In this document: positions 28,252 through 37,414 of the stretch, piece after piece
How positions within the stretch are numbered: the first letter of the stretch is position 1
Layout of the letters: every line of letters begins with the position of its first letter
Source of the DNA: UBA2561 sp964577275
GTDB taxonomy: Bacteria > Bacteroidota > Bacteroidia > Cytophagales > Thermoflexibacteraceae
Reading direction: 5' to 3'
Assembly: GCA_964577275.1 (NCBI GenBank)
Contig: CAZNYR010000008.1
Location: 1-62,892, forward strand
Length of the DNA stretch: 62,892 nt
Notes under the pieces: model-generated
Database searches by the model: none
Told to the model about the DNA's origin: nothing
The model's input: the letters and a program-made list of their open reading frames with translations, nothing else
Translations under genes and position numbers: made by a program

Positions 28252-28259
28252 CAAAAGTA
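28252..28259 (-). promoter_or_regulatory. -7 promoter element of the dcw operon
   Basis: TACTTTTG on the minus strand is an exact TAnnTTTG match, 24 nt upstream of the mraZ ATG, giving a leader of roughly 15-20 nt. The expected -33 region coincides with the proximal edge of the putative MraZ operator, so MraZ binding would block RNA polymerase. Confidence 0.7.
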
Positions 28260-28280
28260 GGAACATTCTCCTAAAAATCC

Positions 28281-28315
28281 ACCACATCGCTCCACTTTTT
28301 ACCATTTTCTACCAC
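28281..28315 (-). promoter_or_regulatory. Putative MraZ operator: four TGG-type boxes at exact 10-bp spacing
   Basis: On the minus strand the sequence reads GTGG, N6, ATGG, N6, GTGG, N6, GTGG (plus-strand CCAC/CCAT cores at 28282, 28292, 28302 and 28312). E. coli MraZ recognises TGGGN boxes separated by 5 nt, also a 10-bp period upstream of mraZ. The match in spacing, position and core is seen in the sequence; binding is inferred. Confidence 0.72.
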
Positions 28316-28422
28316 ATGGTTTTTTTATTGTAGAATGCCGTAAATTTTGTGCCAAAAATTTTGATTTTTAATATGAATTGAGCGAAGCAATTTCTGCGAG
28401 TAATGGAATAATAAAAACAAAA

Positions 28423-28584
28423 CCCACGACTTTAGTCGTGGGTCTTTAGTGGTGGGTCTTTAGTGGTGGGTTTTTGGTGGTAGGTTTGTAGAAAATAAAG
28501 CCCACGACTTTAGTGGTGGGTCTTTAGTGGTGAGTTTTTGGTGGTAGGTTTGTAGAAAATAAAGCCCACGACTTTAGTCGTGGG
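28423..28584. repeat. Nested palindrome and 14-bp tandem repeat array (REP-like)
   Basis: Palindrome CCCACGACTTTAGTCGTGGG occurs at 28423-28442 and 28565-28584, with a one-base variant (TCGTGGG to TGGTGGG) at 28501-28520. Between them are 14-nt units TCTTTAGTGGTGGG (28443, 28457; variant 28521) and TTTTTGGTGGTAGG (28471, 28535), each block closed by TTTGTAGAAAATAAAG (28485, 28549). The 14-nt unit equals the right arm of the palindrome, so the array probably grew from it. No transposase is nearby. The flanks 28316-28422 and 28585-28689 show no gene. Confidence 0.85.
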
Positions 28585-28689
28585 TAAGGTTAAATTTGTA
28601 TTTTGATTTAGGTATAAGTTATTGATTTTCAAATAATTACATTATTTTCATGTGAATTATTTAATTTTATGTATTACCCAATTAAGATG

Positions 28690-29616
28690 TTATAAACTCA
28701 TATTTCCGTTTACGCTGACCAACTTGAGGAACATCGACACACGCAAATTAATCTCTTCGGGGGTCAAATCTTCGAGGCGTTCGGTGCCAAATCTTTCGAC
28801 ACAAAAGGAAGCCATTGCCGAGCCATAAATTACCGCTTTTTTCATATTTTCAAAGGTGGGGTCGTTGGTTTTTGCCAAATACGAAATAAATCCGCCGGCA
28901 AACGTATCGCCTGCGCCTGTGGGGTCGAAAACATCCTCCAGTGGCAGTGCTGGTGCATAAAACATTTCGTGTTCGCCAAAAAGCAATGCGCCGTGTTCGC
29001 CTTTTTTGATAATGACGGTTTTGGGGCCCATTTGTCGGATTTTTCTGGCAGCCCGCACTAAAGAATATTCTTTGGTTAATTGTCGGGCTTCTTCGTCATT
29101 GACCGAAACGACATCTACCAAACTCAACGTGTGCATCAAATCATCCCAAGCCACATCCATCCAAAAATTCATCGTATCCATCACAATTAGTTTAGGGCGA
29201 TTTTTCAGACGTTGAATGACCGTACTTTGTACGCTGGGTGCTAAATTTCCGAGCATCAAATACTGACAATCTTGGTAGGATTCGGGAATCATGGGGTCGA
29301 AATCACCCAAGACATTTAGCTCCGTTACGAGGGTATCGCGTGCGTTCATGTCATTGTGATATTTGCCTGACCAAAAAAACGATTTTTGGTCTTCTTTGAT
29401 TTGTAAACCCTTAGTATCCACGCCCTTAGACTGCAGAAATTCGATTTTTTCTTTCGAGAAATCGCCACCTACTACGGCAACAATATTAGATTTTTCGACA
29501 AAATAAGTCGAGCAAAGGGCAATATACGTGGCTGCCCCACCGATGATTTTATCGGTCTTTCCGAAGGGTGTTTCGATGGCATCATAAGCCACCGAGCCGA
29601 CTGTTAATAAACTCAT
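28690..29616 (-). CDS. PfkB-family carbohydrate/nucleoside kinase
   Basis: A 308-aa ribokinase-fold kinase. The N-terminal IGGAATYIALC substrate motif (KIIGGAATYIALC) and the C-terminal catalytic signature DPTGAGDTFAGGFISYLA with its general base Asp are clear. The sugar or nucleoside it phosphorylates cannot be deduced. It is a single gene with an exact -7 element 31 nt upstream (29648-29655), separated from the dcw promoter by the repeat array. Confidence 0.92.
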   Translation of the reverse strand: MSLLTVGSVAYDAIETPFGKTDKIIGGAATYIALCSTYFVEKSNIVAVVGGDFSKEKIEFLQSKGVDTKGLQIKEDQKSFFWSGKYHNDMNARDTLVTELNVLGDFDPMIPESYQDCQYLMLGNLAPSVQSTVIQRLKNRPKLIVMDTMNFWMDVAWDDLMHTLSLVDVVSVNDEEARQLTKEYSLVRAARKIRQMGPKTVIIKKGEHGALLFGEHEMFYAPALPLEDVFDPTGAGDTFAGGFISYLAKTNDPTFENMKKAVIYGSAMASFCVERFGTERLEDLTPEEINLRVSMFLKLVSVNGNMSL

Positions 29617-29970
29617 GGAATTTTATGGTTTAGAATCTTAGAGAACTCAAACGTACCGAAACTGGATAGCTTGCTTAAATTGATTCAAAGTTAGCATCTT
29701 ATTGCCGAAAATACAGAATGTGCCTCAAAAATATACCACAACATGAACCAAAATGCGTACAATAATTTGAGGGCTAAAATATTTCAGAAAGTTGATTTTG
29801 GTCATTGCACCAAAAATAGCTATGTGTTAATTTTACGCTATAATGACGTTTAAACATCCTATTAAATTTGACTTTTTTTGACTTTGATTTGAATATAACT
29901 TGTTGATTATCAAATGATTAAGTTGTGAAAATCGTCTTAAAATAGAGCCACCCAAAAAATCACAAATTCC
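29617..29970. promoter_or_regulatory. Divergent promoter region between the PfkB kinase and the pyruvate kinase-like gene
   Basis: 354 nt without an ORF. Minus strand: TACGTTTG (complement of 29648-29655) for the PfkB gene. Plus strand: TAAATTTG (29863-29870) for the pyruvate kinase-like gene, leaving a leader of about 95 nt. That leader holds TTGATTATCAA (29903-29913), one copy of a palindrome that recurs in intergenic DNA of this window. No clear -33 boxes. Confidence 0.55.
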
Positions 29971-31872
29971 ATGATAACCAATCGAATTACTGCCGAAGTA
30001 TTAGGCAGCCACATTGAAGAGCTTGTTCGGTCTGCCACCGATTTAGAACAGTTATTGCAACCCAAAATCCGAGAAGTACGTGCCAGCCATCGCAAAAGTG
30101 CGACGAATTTGGCGCATTATTTGGCACTCCGAAAATATGACATCCGAGAATTGCAAGAAAATCTATCCGAATTTGGGGTCAGTTCCTTAGGTGGGGCAGA
30201 GGTAGCGGTTATGAAAAGTTTGCATAATTTATCAAAAATATTATATTTTTTTGCTAAGAAATCAGCCTATTTTAATACACCTCAACCGACTGATTTATCC
30301 TTCAAAACAGGTAAAAAAATTCTGAAACGAAATACCGACCGTTTGCTCGGAATTAGTCCCGAAAATCGGACGGTACGCATCTTGGTTACTTTGCCCAGCA
30401 TGGCGGCTGAAAACTATGGATTTGTCAAGAATTTATTGGAAAAAGGCACGAACGCTGTCCGAATTAATTGTGCGCATGATTCGCCCGAAATATGGGCAAA
30501 AATGATTGAAAATGTGCAACTTGCGGAAATGGAAACAGGCAAAAAATGCCGCATTTTGGCTGACCTTGCTGGTCCCAAAATCCGAACGGGAGCAATGGCA
30601 AAAGGAGCAGAAATGATGCATTGGAGTCCGAAGAAAAACCAAGTTGGCGATATTATCCGTCCAGCCCGAATTTTATTGGCAGCAAACCCCGAAAATTATC
30701 CCGAACAAATCGCTCAAAGTGATGCCTTTTTGCCTTTATCCGAATCTTTTTTAAATACCATTTTGGAGGGAGATACCTTGCATTTTCAAGACCGAAGAAT
30801 GAAAGACCGAAAAATTAAAATTATCAAAAAAACAGTTCACGGATTTTGGGGCGAATGTCATGCGGCTGCCTTCGTGGAGTCTGATACAAAATTAACCTTA
30901 GTACGTGAAAATAAGCATGAAATTAATACCGAAAGGGTTGGGAAATTACCTGCATTGGAAAATTATTTGATTTTACGACCCAATGACCCATTAATTTTGA
31001 CCAGAAAACCAATTTTTGGAAAATCTGCCATTTATGACAAGGACGGAAATTTGAAATCGCCCGCACAAATTTCATGTACTTTTGAACAAATTTTTGAAGA
31101 TGCAAAAGCAGGCGAAACGATTAAATTTGATGACGGAAAAATCGAAGGAATCATCGAGCAAATACTCGATGACCAAATGAAAATCCGCATCACGATGGCG
31201 AAAGAAAATGGTACAAAACTCAAAGCCGAAAAGGGTATTAATTTTCCTGATACACACCTGACAATCAATGGATTAACACCCAAAGATTTGAAAGATTTGG
31301 ACTTTATGGCAAAACACGCCGATATTATTTCGATGTCTTTTGTCAATACGCCCCAGGATGTTTTGAACTTGCAGAGCGAACTCCGAAAACGAAAGGCAAC
31401 CCAAAAAAGTATCGTCCTGAAAATCGAAACACTGACCAGTTTTAACAATTTGCCTGATTTATTACTGACCGCTATGCGAAGTGAATCGGTCGGCGTGATG
31501 ATTGCCCGTGGCGATTTGGCGGTCGAATGCGGATGGGTACGCATGGCTGAAATTCAGGAAGAAATTTTATGGTTTTGTGAGGCGGCGCACATTCCCGTCA
31601 TTTGGGCGACACAAGTGCTGGAAAATTTGGCAAAAAAAGGACTGCCTTCACGAGCAGAAATTACGGATGCCGCCGTATCGCAACGTGCTGAATGTGTGAT
31701 GCTTAACAAAGGCGATTTCATCCCCAAAGCCATCGAAACCTTAGATAATATCTTGACCATTATGCAGATGCATCAGACCAAGAAAAAGGCACGATTACGC
31801 AGACTGAGCATTTCCGAAAATTTACAATTTGCGGATACAACGCCGCAGGATAAACCTCAAAAAGGCAAGTAA
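29971..31872 (+). CDS. Atypical pyruvate kinase-like protein with helical N-terminal extension
   Basis: A 633-aa protein. Residues about 1-130 are helical and unrelated to classical pyruvate kinase. The barrel begins near NRTVRILVTLPSMAAENYGF and includes VRINCAHDSPEIW, ADLAGPKIRTGA, DIISMSFVNTPQDV, KIETLTSFNNL, GVMIARGDLAVECGW and PVIWATQVLE, so phosphoenolpyruvate and metal-binding elements are largely retained. The B domain is enlarged and repeats a substrate-loop-like segment, and the C-terminal allosteric domain is missing. Long pyruvate kinase homologues like this occur in several phyla; whether it makes pyruvate or acts on another enolphosphate is not known. It overlaps the convergent CPBP gene by 16 nt. 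Confidence 0.85.
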   Translation: MITNRITAEVLGSHIEELVRSATDLEQLLQPKIREVRASHRKSATNLAHYLALRKYDIRELQENLSEFGVSSLGGAEVAVMKSLHNLSKILYFFAKKSAYFNTPQPTDLSFKTGKKILKRNTDRLLGISPENRTVRILVTLPSMAAENYGFVKNLLEKGTNAVRINCAHDSPEIWAKMIENVQLAEMETGKKCRILADLAGPKIRTGAMAKGAEMMHWSPKKNQVGDIIRPARILLAANPENYPEQIAQSDAFLPLSESFLNTILEGDTLHFQDRRMKDRKIKIIKKTVHGFWGECHAAAFVESDTKLTLVRENKHEINTERVGKLPALENYLILRPNDPLILTRKPIFGKSAIYDKDGNLKSPAQISCTFEQIFEDAKAGETIKFDDGKIEGIIEQILDDQMKIRITMAKENGTKLKAEKGINFPDTHLTINGLTPKDLKDLDFMAKHADIISMSFVNTPQDVLNLQSELRKRKATQKSIVLKIETLTSFNNLPDLLLTAMRSESVGVMIARGDLAVECGWVRMAEIQEEILWFCEAAHIPVIWATQVLENLAKKGLPSRAEITDAAVSQRAECVMLNKGDFIPKAIETLDNILTIMQMHQTKKKARLRRLSISENLQFADTTPQDKPQKGK

Positions 31873-32507
31873 AAATATTCGGTCAAGCCAACGGTATAAA
31901 TGGCTAAACCATATAGTGTATGTTGAACACAAACAACGCCTAAGGAACGATTATCGGTATAAGTCAGGGCAAATAAAAGCCCACCAAAGAAGGTCATAAG
32001 CAATGCCACCCAGTTCCAGAAAATAATGTGTGCAAAGGAAAACAGCAAGGCATTCACCACGAGAAAGATTTTTTTATCGGCAAATAAATCTTTGTAGCGA
32101 TGAAAAAAATAGGTGCGATAAATCAATTCTTGTGGAATGACCGACCAAAGTGGGTATAAAAATAGGGTCATTATCCAAAAAATGGTATCTTTTTGGGGCG
32201 TAATGAATAAAATTTCAGGACGAAAAATCATAACAACCAAAATCAGAGCCACCAAATATGCCAGAAAACCCGTGAACATGGGCAACCAGTTGATGCGTTT
32301 CCAGCCCAACTTTTGGCGGTCGAAACCATTGTCTTTCAATAAGATATGAATAAAAATCCCAAATACGCCCAAAAGCGGAATGGATTTATGGACAGGAATC
32401 ATGTCTAAGCCATACAGAAGCGGAATGACGACATAAACCAAGCATAGTTCGACCGTTCGGCTAATTTTATGGCTGATTTTGCGGTCTTGAGTGCGGTACA
32501 AAAGCAT
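31857..32507 (-). CDS. CPBP-family intramembrane protease homologue
   Basis: A 216-aa polytopic membrane protein (about 6-7 segments) with the CPBP/Abi core SVIPQELIYRTYFFHRY and later LLFSFAHIIFWNW. The family motif EExxxR is QELIYR here, so the first Glu is replaced by Gln, while the second-motif His (FAH) is kept; protease activity is therefore uncertain. The ATG at 32507 (MLLYRTQDRKISHK) is chosen because upstream codons are low-complexity. It lies downstream of uppS but a terminator separates them. Confidence 0.8.
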   Translation of the reverse strand: MLLYRTQDRKISHKISRTVELCLVYVVIPLLYGLDMIPVHKSIPLLGVFGIFIHILLKDNGFDRQKLGWKRINWLPMFTGFLAYLVALILVVMIFRPEILFITPQKDTIFWIMTLFLYPLWSVIPQELIYRTYFFHRYKDLFADKKIFLVVNALLFSFAHIIFWNWVALLMTFFGGLLFALTYTDNRSLGVVCVQHTLYGLAIYTVGLTEYFYLPF

Positions 32508-32591
32508 TTTTATAAATGAATAAAATATGAACGAATTTGGTTCAAAAAATATAAAATTTAATAAAAATGCAATATTACGAAAAAATAGGCG

Positions 32592-32628
32592 TAAAAAACC
32601 TCGTTTTTTTGTAAAAATCAAACGAGGT
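32592..32628 (-). terminator. Intrinsic terminator after uppS
   Basis: Stem acctcgttt (32598-32606) / aaacgaggt (32620-32628) followed on the minus strand by six U. It lies about 37 nt past the uppS stop at 32665. Confidence 0.8.
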
Positions 32629-32664
32629 ATTCATTTTTGATGAACGCATAAAAAAAATGTAGGG

Positions 32665-33399
32665 TTAAGTGATTTGCGCGCTCGTTTTGCCAAATCTGCG
32701 CTCTCGATTCTGGAATGATAAAAGGGCTTCGTAGAGGTGATTCTTGCGGAAATCAGGCCACAAAATATCGGTAAAAAACAGTTCGGAATACGCCAACTGC
32801 CAGAGTAAAAAATTACTGATTCGGTGTTCCCCACTTGTCCGAATGATGAGTTCGGGGTCTGGCATCATTCTGGTATTCAGGTATTTAGAAAATAATTCAT
32901 CGTCAATTTGTTCGGGTTTAAGATGCCCCGCTTTGACTTCCGAAGCCACCGACCGCACGGCATTCAGGATTTCCCAGCGTCCGCTATAACTTAACGCCAA
33001 AACCAGCGTCATGCCGTCATTTTTTTCGGTGTCTTGGATGGTTTGTTGCAGACTTTGCTGGCAGTTTTGGGGCAGACTATCAGTATCGCCGATGGTTTTG
33101 AGGCGGATATTATTTTTCTGGAGCGTAGGCAATTCCTTGCGGATGGTCGTAACCAATAATTGCATCAGCGCATTGACTTCGGCTGTGGGGCGATTCCAGT
33201 TTTCGGTCGAGAAGGCATAAAGTGTCAGGTATTTAATGCCCAATTCGGCACAGCCCTCGGCGATTTCACGCACGGCTTGGATGGCGTTTTTGTGTCCAAA
33301 AATCCGTTTTGCGCCTTGTTTTTGCGCCCATCGTCCGTTTCCGTCCATAATGACGGCAATGTGCTGGGGTAATCTTTCGGGATTGATTTGGTCTTTCAT
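32665..33399 (-). CDS. uppS: Isoprenyl transferase (undecaprenyl diphosphate synthase)
   Basis: A 244-aa cis-prenyltransferase that extends farnesyl diphosphate with IPP to the C55 carrier used by MraY and MurG. The catalytic Asp is in HIAVIMDGNGRWAQKQG, with YLTLYAFSTENWNRP and LIIRTSGEHRISNFLLWQLAYSE carrying the other conserved residues. A cytoplasmic or membrane-associated enzyme. It stands alone with its own terminator. Its product supplies the wall pathway encoded by the dcw cluster. Confidence 0.97.
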   Translation of the reverse strand: MKDQINPERLPQHIAVIMDGNGRWAQKQGAKRIFGHKNAIQAVREIAEGCAELGIKYLTLYAFSTENWNRPTAEVNALMQLLVTTIRKELPTLQKNNIRLKTIGDTDSLPQNCQQSLQQTIQDTEKNDGMTLVLALSYSGRWEILNAVRSVASEVKAGHLKPEQIDDELFSKYLNTRMMPDPELIIRTSGEHRISNFLLWQLAYSELFFTDILWPDFRKNHLYEALLSFQNRERRFGKTSAQIT

Positions 33400-33713
33400 G
33401 CCTACTTTATCGTTAATAAACGTATTTGTTTTTCAGTGGATTTATTAGGATTGATTGCAAAAATATTCGCTCGGATTGCTCTCAAATAGCGCAAGTTACG
33501 AAAAGCACTTGCCTTTTGAAGTCAATCTTTCAGCCACCAAAACGTATCAAAATTATTTTAACTAAAATTAACAAATATGCAAACTGGCGTTTTTTTTGTG
33601 GGGTCTCCACGGCTAAACAAAAAGCAGGACGAAGTTCAACAAAAAAAAACTATTTTTGGAGTATTATTTGTGTTATATTCTGTACCTTAATGTCATAAAA
33701 TAAACTACTTTAG
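33400..33713. other. Intergenic region between uppS and the SpoIIE phosphatase gene
   Basis: 314 nt between divergent genes. An open frame at 33426-33698 has no start context, odd Cys/Lys-rich composition and no family resemblance, so it is not called. No exact TAnnTTTG promoter was seen in either direction; minus-strand TACGTTTA close to the uppS start is one base off. Confidence 0.4.
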
Positions 33714-36700
33714 ATGAATCAAAAAGTTCCTAATTTATTGCCTTTGTTTCTTGCCTTTGTACTACTCATAGGATTTTTGGCTTTAGGAAAGTGGTATGTA
33801 TCTGGGCAGGAATTAAATCAACTATTGCACGAACGCAACATCCTGAATATTTCGGGGCGACAGCGTACTTATTCTCAAGAAGTTACAAAGTATGCACTCG
33901 AATTACACCCGTTCAGTGCGGATACGATGACAAATGAGCAAGTACAAAAAATTGTTTCCGAATTTGACAAAATTATCACGAATTGGTCAAAAGATTATCT
34001 TTTGTTGGTAAATCATGAGCAAAATTCGGCGCAGATGCAAAAATTATTTGGCAAACAAGAGAAATATTACCAAATCTTGTTCAAAAATAGTCGATTTTTA
34101 ATCTCTGCTTATCAAGCTCAAAATGTACAAACAGAAGCCATAAAAAGTGCCATCGAACAGATTTTGGCACATGAAGTTCATTTTTTGAGAACTGCTGATG
34201 AAATCACGAGATTTTATATCGTACAATCTTCAAATCATCGCTTCCACAGAAATGAAATCCTATTCTTAGGACTTTTTCTGATTTTAGTCATTTTGGGAGC
34301 TGGTCTGATGTATTTCTTTGCAAATCGAATTATCAAACGTTCTTTCGGAAAATTAGCCGAGCAAAATAATGCGCTCAAGTTACAAGAACAATCCTTGTTG
34401 GCATCCGAAGAGGAATTGCGCCAACAAACCGAAGAATTACGCACCATTAATGATAAATTAACAGAAAATCAGCAGGAACTTTCCGAAAACATACAGTTCC
34501 AAGAGGCACTCCTGAAATCTGCGGGCGTAATGATTATTTCGACCGATACCGAAGGAATGATCACGGGTTTTAATCCGTTGGCGGAGGAATTATTGGGTTA
34601 TCAAGCCGAAGAATTAGTCGGCAAACAAACGCCTGCGGTTTTCCATGATTTAGAGGAAGTTGTGGAAGTTGCCGCCGAATTATCGGAAAAATATCAGACG
34701 GTTATCGAACCGGGATTTGAGGTGTTTGCGTATCCTTCGCGTGAATTTGGGGTTATTTTTGAACGGGAATGGACGTATATCGCCAAAAATGGGCGTAAAT
34801 TCCCCGTTAATTTGACCATTAGTGCCATAAAAGATGCACAAAATGAAACAATTGCCTATTTGGGTATTGCCTCTGATATTTCGGAACAAAAACGAATCGA
34901 AGCCGAAAAAGAAGGTTTTTTGAAAGATTTGAGCCAAAGTAAAGAGTTTTTGAGCAAGGCTTTATTTGACTTGCGAACCCGCCAAGTTGAATTGCAACGT
35001 CTTTCGTGGGTCGCCAAACATACCACCAACGCAGTCATTATCAGCGATAAAAACGGCATGATTGAGTGGGTTAATGAAGGTTTTACCAAGATAACAGGCT
35101 ATAAACCAGAAGAAGTAATTGGAAAAAAACCGGGCAGAATCTTACAAGGCAAGGATACCGACCCCGAAACGGTGGCTTTGTTGCGCCAGAAAATTGCCGA
35201 TGCCCAGCCAGTCAATGTTGATATTTTGAATTATACCAAAGACCAACGACCGTATTGGCTTAATTTGGACATCACGCCCATTTTTAGTAAACGAAATACG
35301 CTGACTAATTTTATTGCGATTGAATCGGATATTACCCAGCGGATTTTGGAAAAGGAATATCTCGCCAACATGGTCGAAAAGCTCAATACTTCGCAGGAAG
35401 AACTCAAGCAACAAACCGAAGAAATCAAGGCGACAAATTCCAAATTAATGGAACAGGAAGCCGAGCTTGCCAAAGCCTTGACTCGACAGGAACAACTTTG
35501 GAATGCCCTGAATCAGAGTTCGTTAGTGTCAATTACGAATCTGAAAGGCGAAATCCTGGAGGCGAACGAACGTTTTTGTCAGGTTTCGGGATATGCCATC
35601 GAAGAACTGAAAGGACAAAATCATAGCATCATCAATTCGGGCTATCACCCCAAACAATTCTGGAAAGAAATGTGGCAAATTATCGGCAGAGGCGATACGT
35701 GGCGTGGCGAAATCTGCAATCGCTCCAAAAGTGGCGAACTCTACTGGGTGTATTCGGTCATTAATCCGATTTTGAATACTGAAGGAAAAATTTATCGGTA
35801 TTTATCCATCCGAAACGTCATTACCGAACGCAAAAAACTGGAACAACAAGTCAGACGAGATAGCAAATCGTTGGAGCGCAAAAATAAGGTCATTTTGGCA
35901 AACCAAATCCTGCTCGAAGAAAAAAATAAAGCCATCTCGGATAGCATCAATTATGCTTCTCGGATTCAGAAGGCAATGCTTCCAGATACGGCTGAATACC
36001 AGCTATTTATGCCCGAACATTTTGTATTTTACAAGCCTCGTGATGTCATTTCGGGCGATTTTTATTGGTTCAGCAAAAAAGAAGACCACATCGTTATTGC
36101 GGTCGCTGACTGCACGGGGCATGGCGTTCCCGGTGCGATGATGAGCATGATAGGCAATGAGTTATTTTATTTATTTATTCAGGTATTGGGTATTTCTGCG
36201 CCAGAATCTATCTTGGACGAGGTCAATAAAGCGGTCCGACGGACGCTCCGCCAAAGCCAAAACAAAAACCGAGATGGCATGGAAGTTTCTTTGTGTATTA
36301 TTAACACGAAAACTAAAAAACTCGAATTTGCAGGCGCAAAAAGTCCATTAATTTACATTCAGAATAATGAACTCAAGAGATTAAGAGGGAGTAAGTTTCC
36401 CGTAGGAGGCTATTCGGGAACTGAGCAAATGGTTTACCACACGCATACGGTCAAAATTGATGTGCCGACACACATTTATATGTATTCGGATGGCTTTCAA
36501 GACCAATTTGGTGGCAAAGACGGACAAAAATATATGTCTGTGAATTTCAGGCATTTATTACATCGAATTCATCAAGAACCCCTTGAAAAACAAGCATTGA
36601 TGCTCGAATTGGAATTAGCCGAATGGCGTGGCAAAAGCAAACAAGTTGATGATATTTTGGTGGTCGGAATTAAACTTGATTTGACCGAAAAGGACTCCAA

Positions 36701-36743
36701 TGATTATCCGAAAAATCATAATACCGAAAAGGATTCAAAGTAA
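33714..36743 (+). CDS. PilJ-like sensor / multi-PAS / SpoIIE (PP2C) serine phosphatase
   Basis: A 1009-aa membrane sensor with phosphatase output. Membrane helices near residues 7-27 and 180-203 flank a periplasmic helical domain that contains ILNISGRQRTYSQEVTKYAL, typical of the PilJ/type IV pili chemotaxis N-terminal domain. A coiled coil leads to three PAS domains (about 255-385, 425-545 and 595-715). The PP2C/SpoIIE domain runs to the C-terminus, with metal-binding Asp residues in VISGDFYWF, VADCTGHGVPGAMMS and SDGFQDQFGG. It should dephosphorylate a Ser/Thr-phosphorylated regulator; a SiaC homologue (48051) and a SpoIIAA-like protein (47500) are encoded 11 kb away. The end overlaps the convergent gene by 28 nt. 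Confidence 0.92.
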   Translation: MNQKVPNLLPLFLAFVLLIGFLALGKWYVSGQELNQLLHERNILNISGRQRTYSQEVTKYALELHPFSADTMTNEQVQKIVSEFDKIITNWSKDYLLLVNHEQNSAQMQKLFGKQEKYYQILFKNSRFLISAYQAQNVQTEAIKSAIEQILAHEVHFLRTADEITRFYIVQSSNHRFHRNEILFLGLFLILVILGAGLMYFFANRIIKRSFGKLAEQNNALKLQEQSLLASEEELRQQTEELRTINDKLTENQQELSENIQFQEALLKSAGVMIISTDTEGMITGFNPLAEELLGYQAEELVGKQTPAVFHDLEEVVEVAAELSEKYQTVIEPGFEVFAYPSREFGVIFEREWTYIAKNGRKFPVNLTISAIKDAQNETIAYLGIASDISEQKRIEAEKEGFLKDLSQSKEFLSKALFDLRTRQVELQRLSWVAKHTTNAVIISDKNGMIEWVNEGFTKITGYKPEEVIGKKPGRILQGKDTDPETVALLRQKIADAQPVNVDILNYTKDQRPYWLNLDITPIFSKRNTLTNFIAIESDITQRILEKEYLANMVEKLNTSQEELKQQTEEIKATNSKLMEQEAELAKALTRQEQLWNALNQSSLVSITNLKGEILEANERFCQVSGYAIEELKGQNHSIINSGYHPKQFWKEMWQIIGRGDTWRGEICNRSKSGELYWVYSVINPILNTEGKIYRYLSIRNVITERKKLEQQVRRDSKSLERKNKVILANQILLEEKNKAISDSINYASRIQKAMLPDTAEYQLFMPEHFVFYKPRDVISGDFYWFSKKEDHIVIAVADCTGHGVPGAMMSMIGNELFYLFIQVLGISAPESILDEVNKAVRRTLRQSQNKNRDGMEVSLCIINTKTKKLEFAGAKSPLIYIQNNELKRLRGSKFPVGGYSGTEQMVYHTHTVKIDVPTHIYMYSDGFQDQFGGKDGQKYMSVNFRHLLHRIHQEPLEKQALMLELELAEWRGKSKQVDDILVVGIKLDLTEKDSNDYPKNHNTEKDSK

Positions 36744-37207
36744 TTTTGGATGCGTCTGTCTTGCAAAAAACTATTATCCGAAAGTACCAAAAGTTGATAA
36801 ATCCGATTTTGATAAATATGAATTTCGCACTGGACATAAACTTTTTCGGCATTGATAAACTTAGCACTCATGCCGTTGGCTGATGAATACGGACTGGAGG
36901 ATTGCACCTCGCCGTGTTGTGCCAATACCTGAAAAATAGTTTCTGCCATGTCTTTTTGTTGCTTGGTATTCAGGCTTTTGTCTAATTGTGTAACTACCAC
37001 ACAATATGCCGTATTTTTGTTCTTTGCCCGATATTGCCACGTCATGTATTTGCCTTGTTTTTGTTCAATCGTGGGCGGGTTGGGGAAGGCAATCTGGAAG
37101 CCCATATCTTGATACGAATACACCTGATACGTCCTGCCTTGTCCGTAAATTATTGCCGTATGGAGTAGCATTAATAGGAAAGTCCAAGCAAATTTTGTCG
37201 TTTTCAT
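36716..37207 (-). CDS. Exported protein of unknown function
   Basis: A 163-aa protein starting MKTTKFAWTFLLMLLHTAII, a signal peptide cleaved near YGQG. The mature part begins RTYQVYSYQDMGFQIAFPNP, then a mixed alpha/beta domain with two Cys, and ends NYFESFSVL. The short GFQIAFP...FxSF layout resembles small periplasmic domains that many bacteria use without known function (PsbP/DUF1795-like in appearance). No catalytic residues identified. Convergent with the phosphatase gene, overlapping by 28 nt. Confidence 0.7.
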   Translation of the reverse strand: MKTTKFAWTFLLMLLHTAIIYGQGRTYQVYSYQDMGFQIAFPNPPTIEQKQGKYMTWQYRAKNKNTAYCVVVTQLDKSLNTKQQKDMAETIFQVLAQHGEVQSSSPYSSANGMSAKFINAEKVYVQCEIHIYQNRIYQLLVLSDNSFLQDRRIQNYFESFSVL

Positions 37208-37414
37208 AGTGCGATTTTTTGATGAATGTGAATCTGTTGCGGAATTGAAGTACCTGACAAAGTAATTAGGAATTTGAATTTTGTATAAAAAACTGATTTT
37301 CAAGTGAGTATAATATTTCAATTTTTGCTATGTGATGCCGTGTGCTTTTTAATGGTTTGAATATAATGGATTTTCGCCCAAAAAAATTCCTGCAAATACT
37401 TTTTTTTGTATCTT

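Noticed and set aside
28443..28548. GTGGG-rich repeats as additional MraZ boxes
   Set aside because: Their period is 14 nt, not the 10 nt of MraZ operators, and they belong to the palindrome-derived array; the boxes at 28281-28315 fit far better.
28423..28584. CRISPR array
   Set aside because: Repeat units are only 14-20 nt, spacers are copies of the repeats, and no cas gene is near.
33426..33698. 90-aa open frame upstream of the SpoIIE phosphatase gene
   Set aside because: Composition is Cys/Lys-rich, start is in a low-complexity region and nothing resembles a protein family; treated as intergenic.
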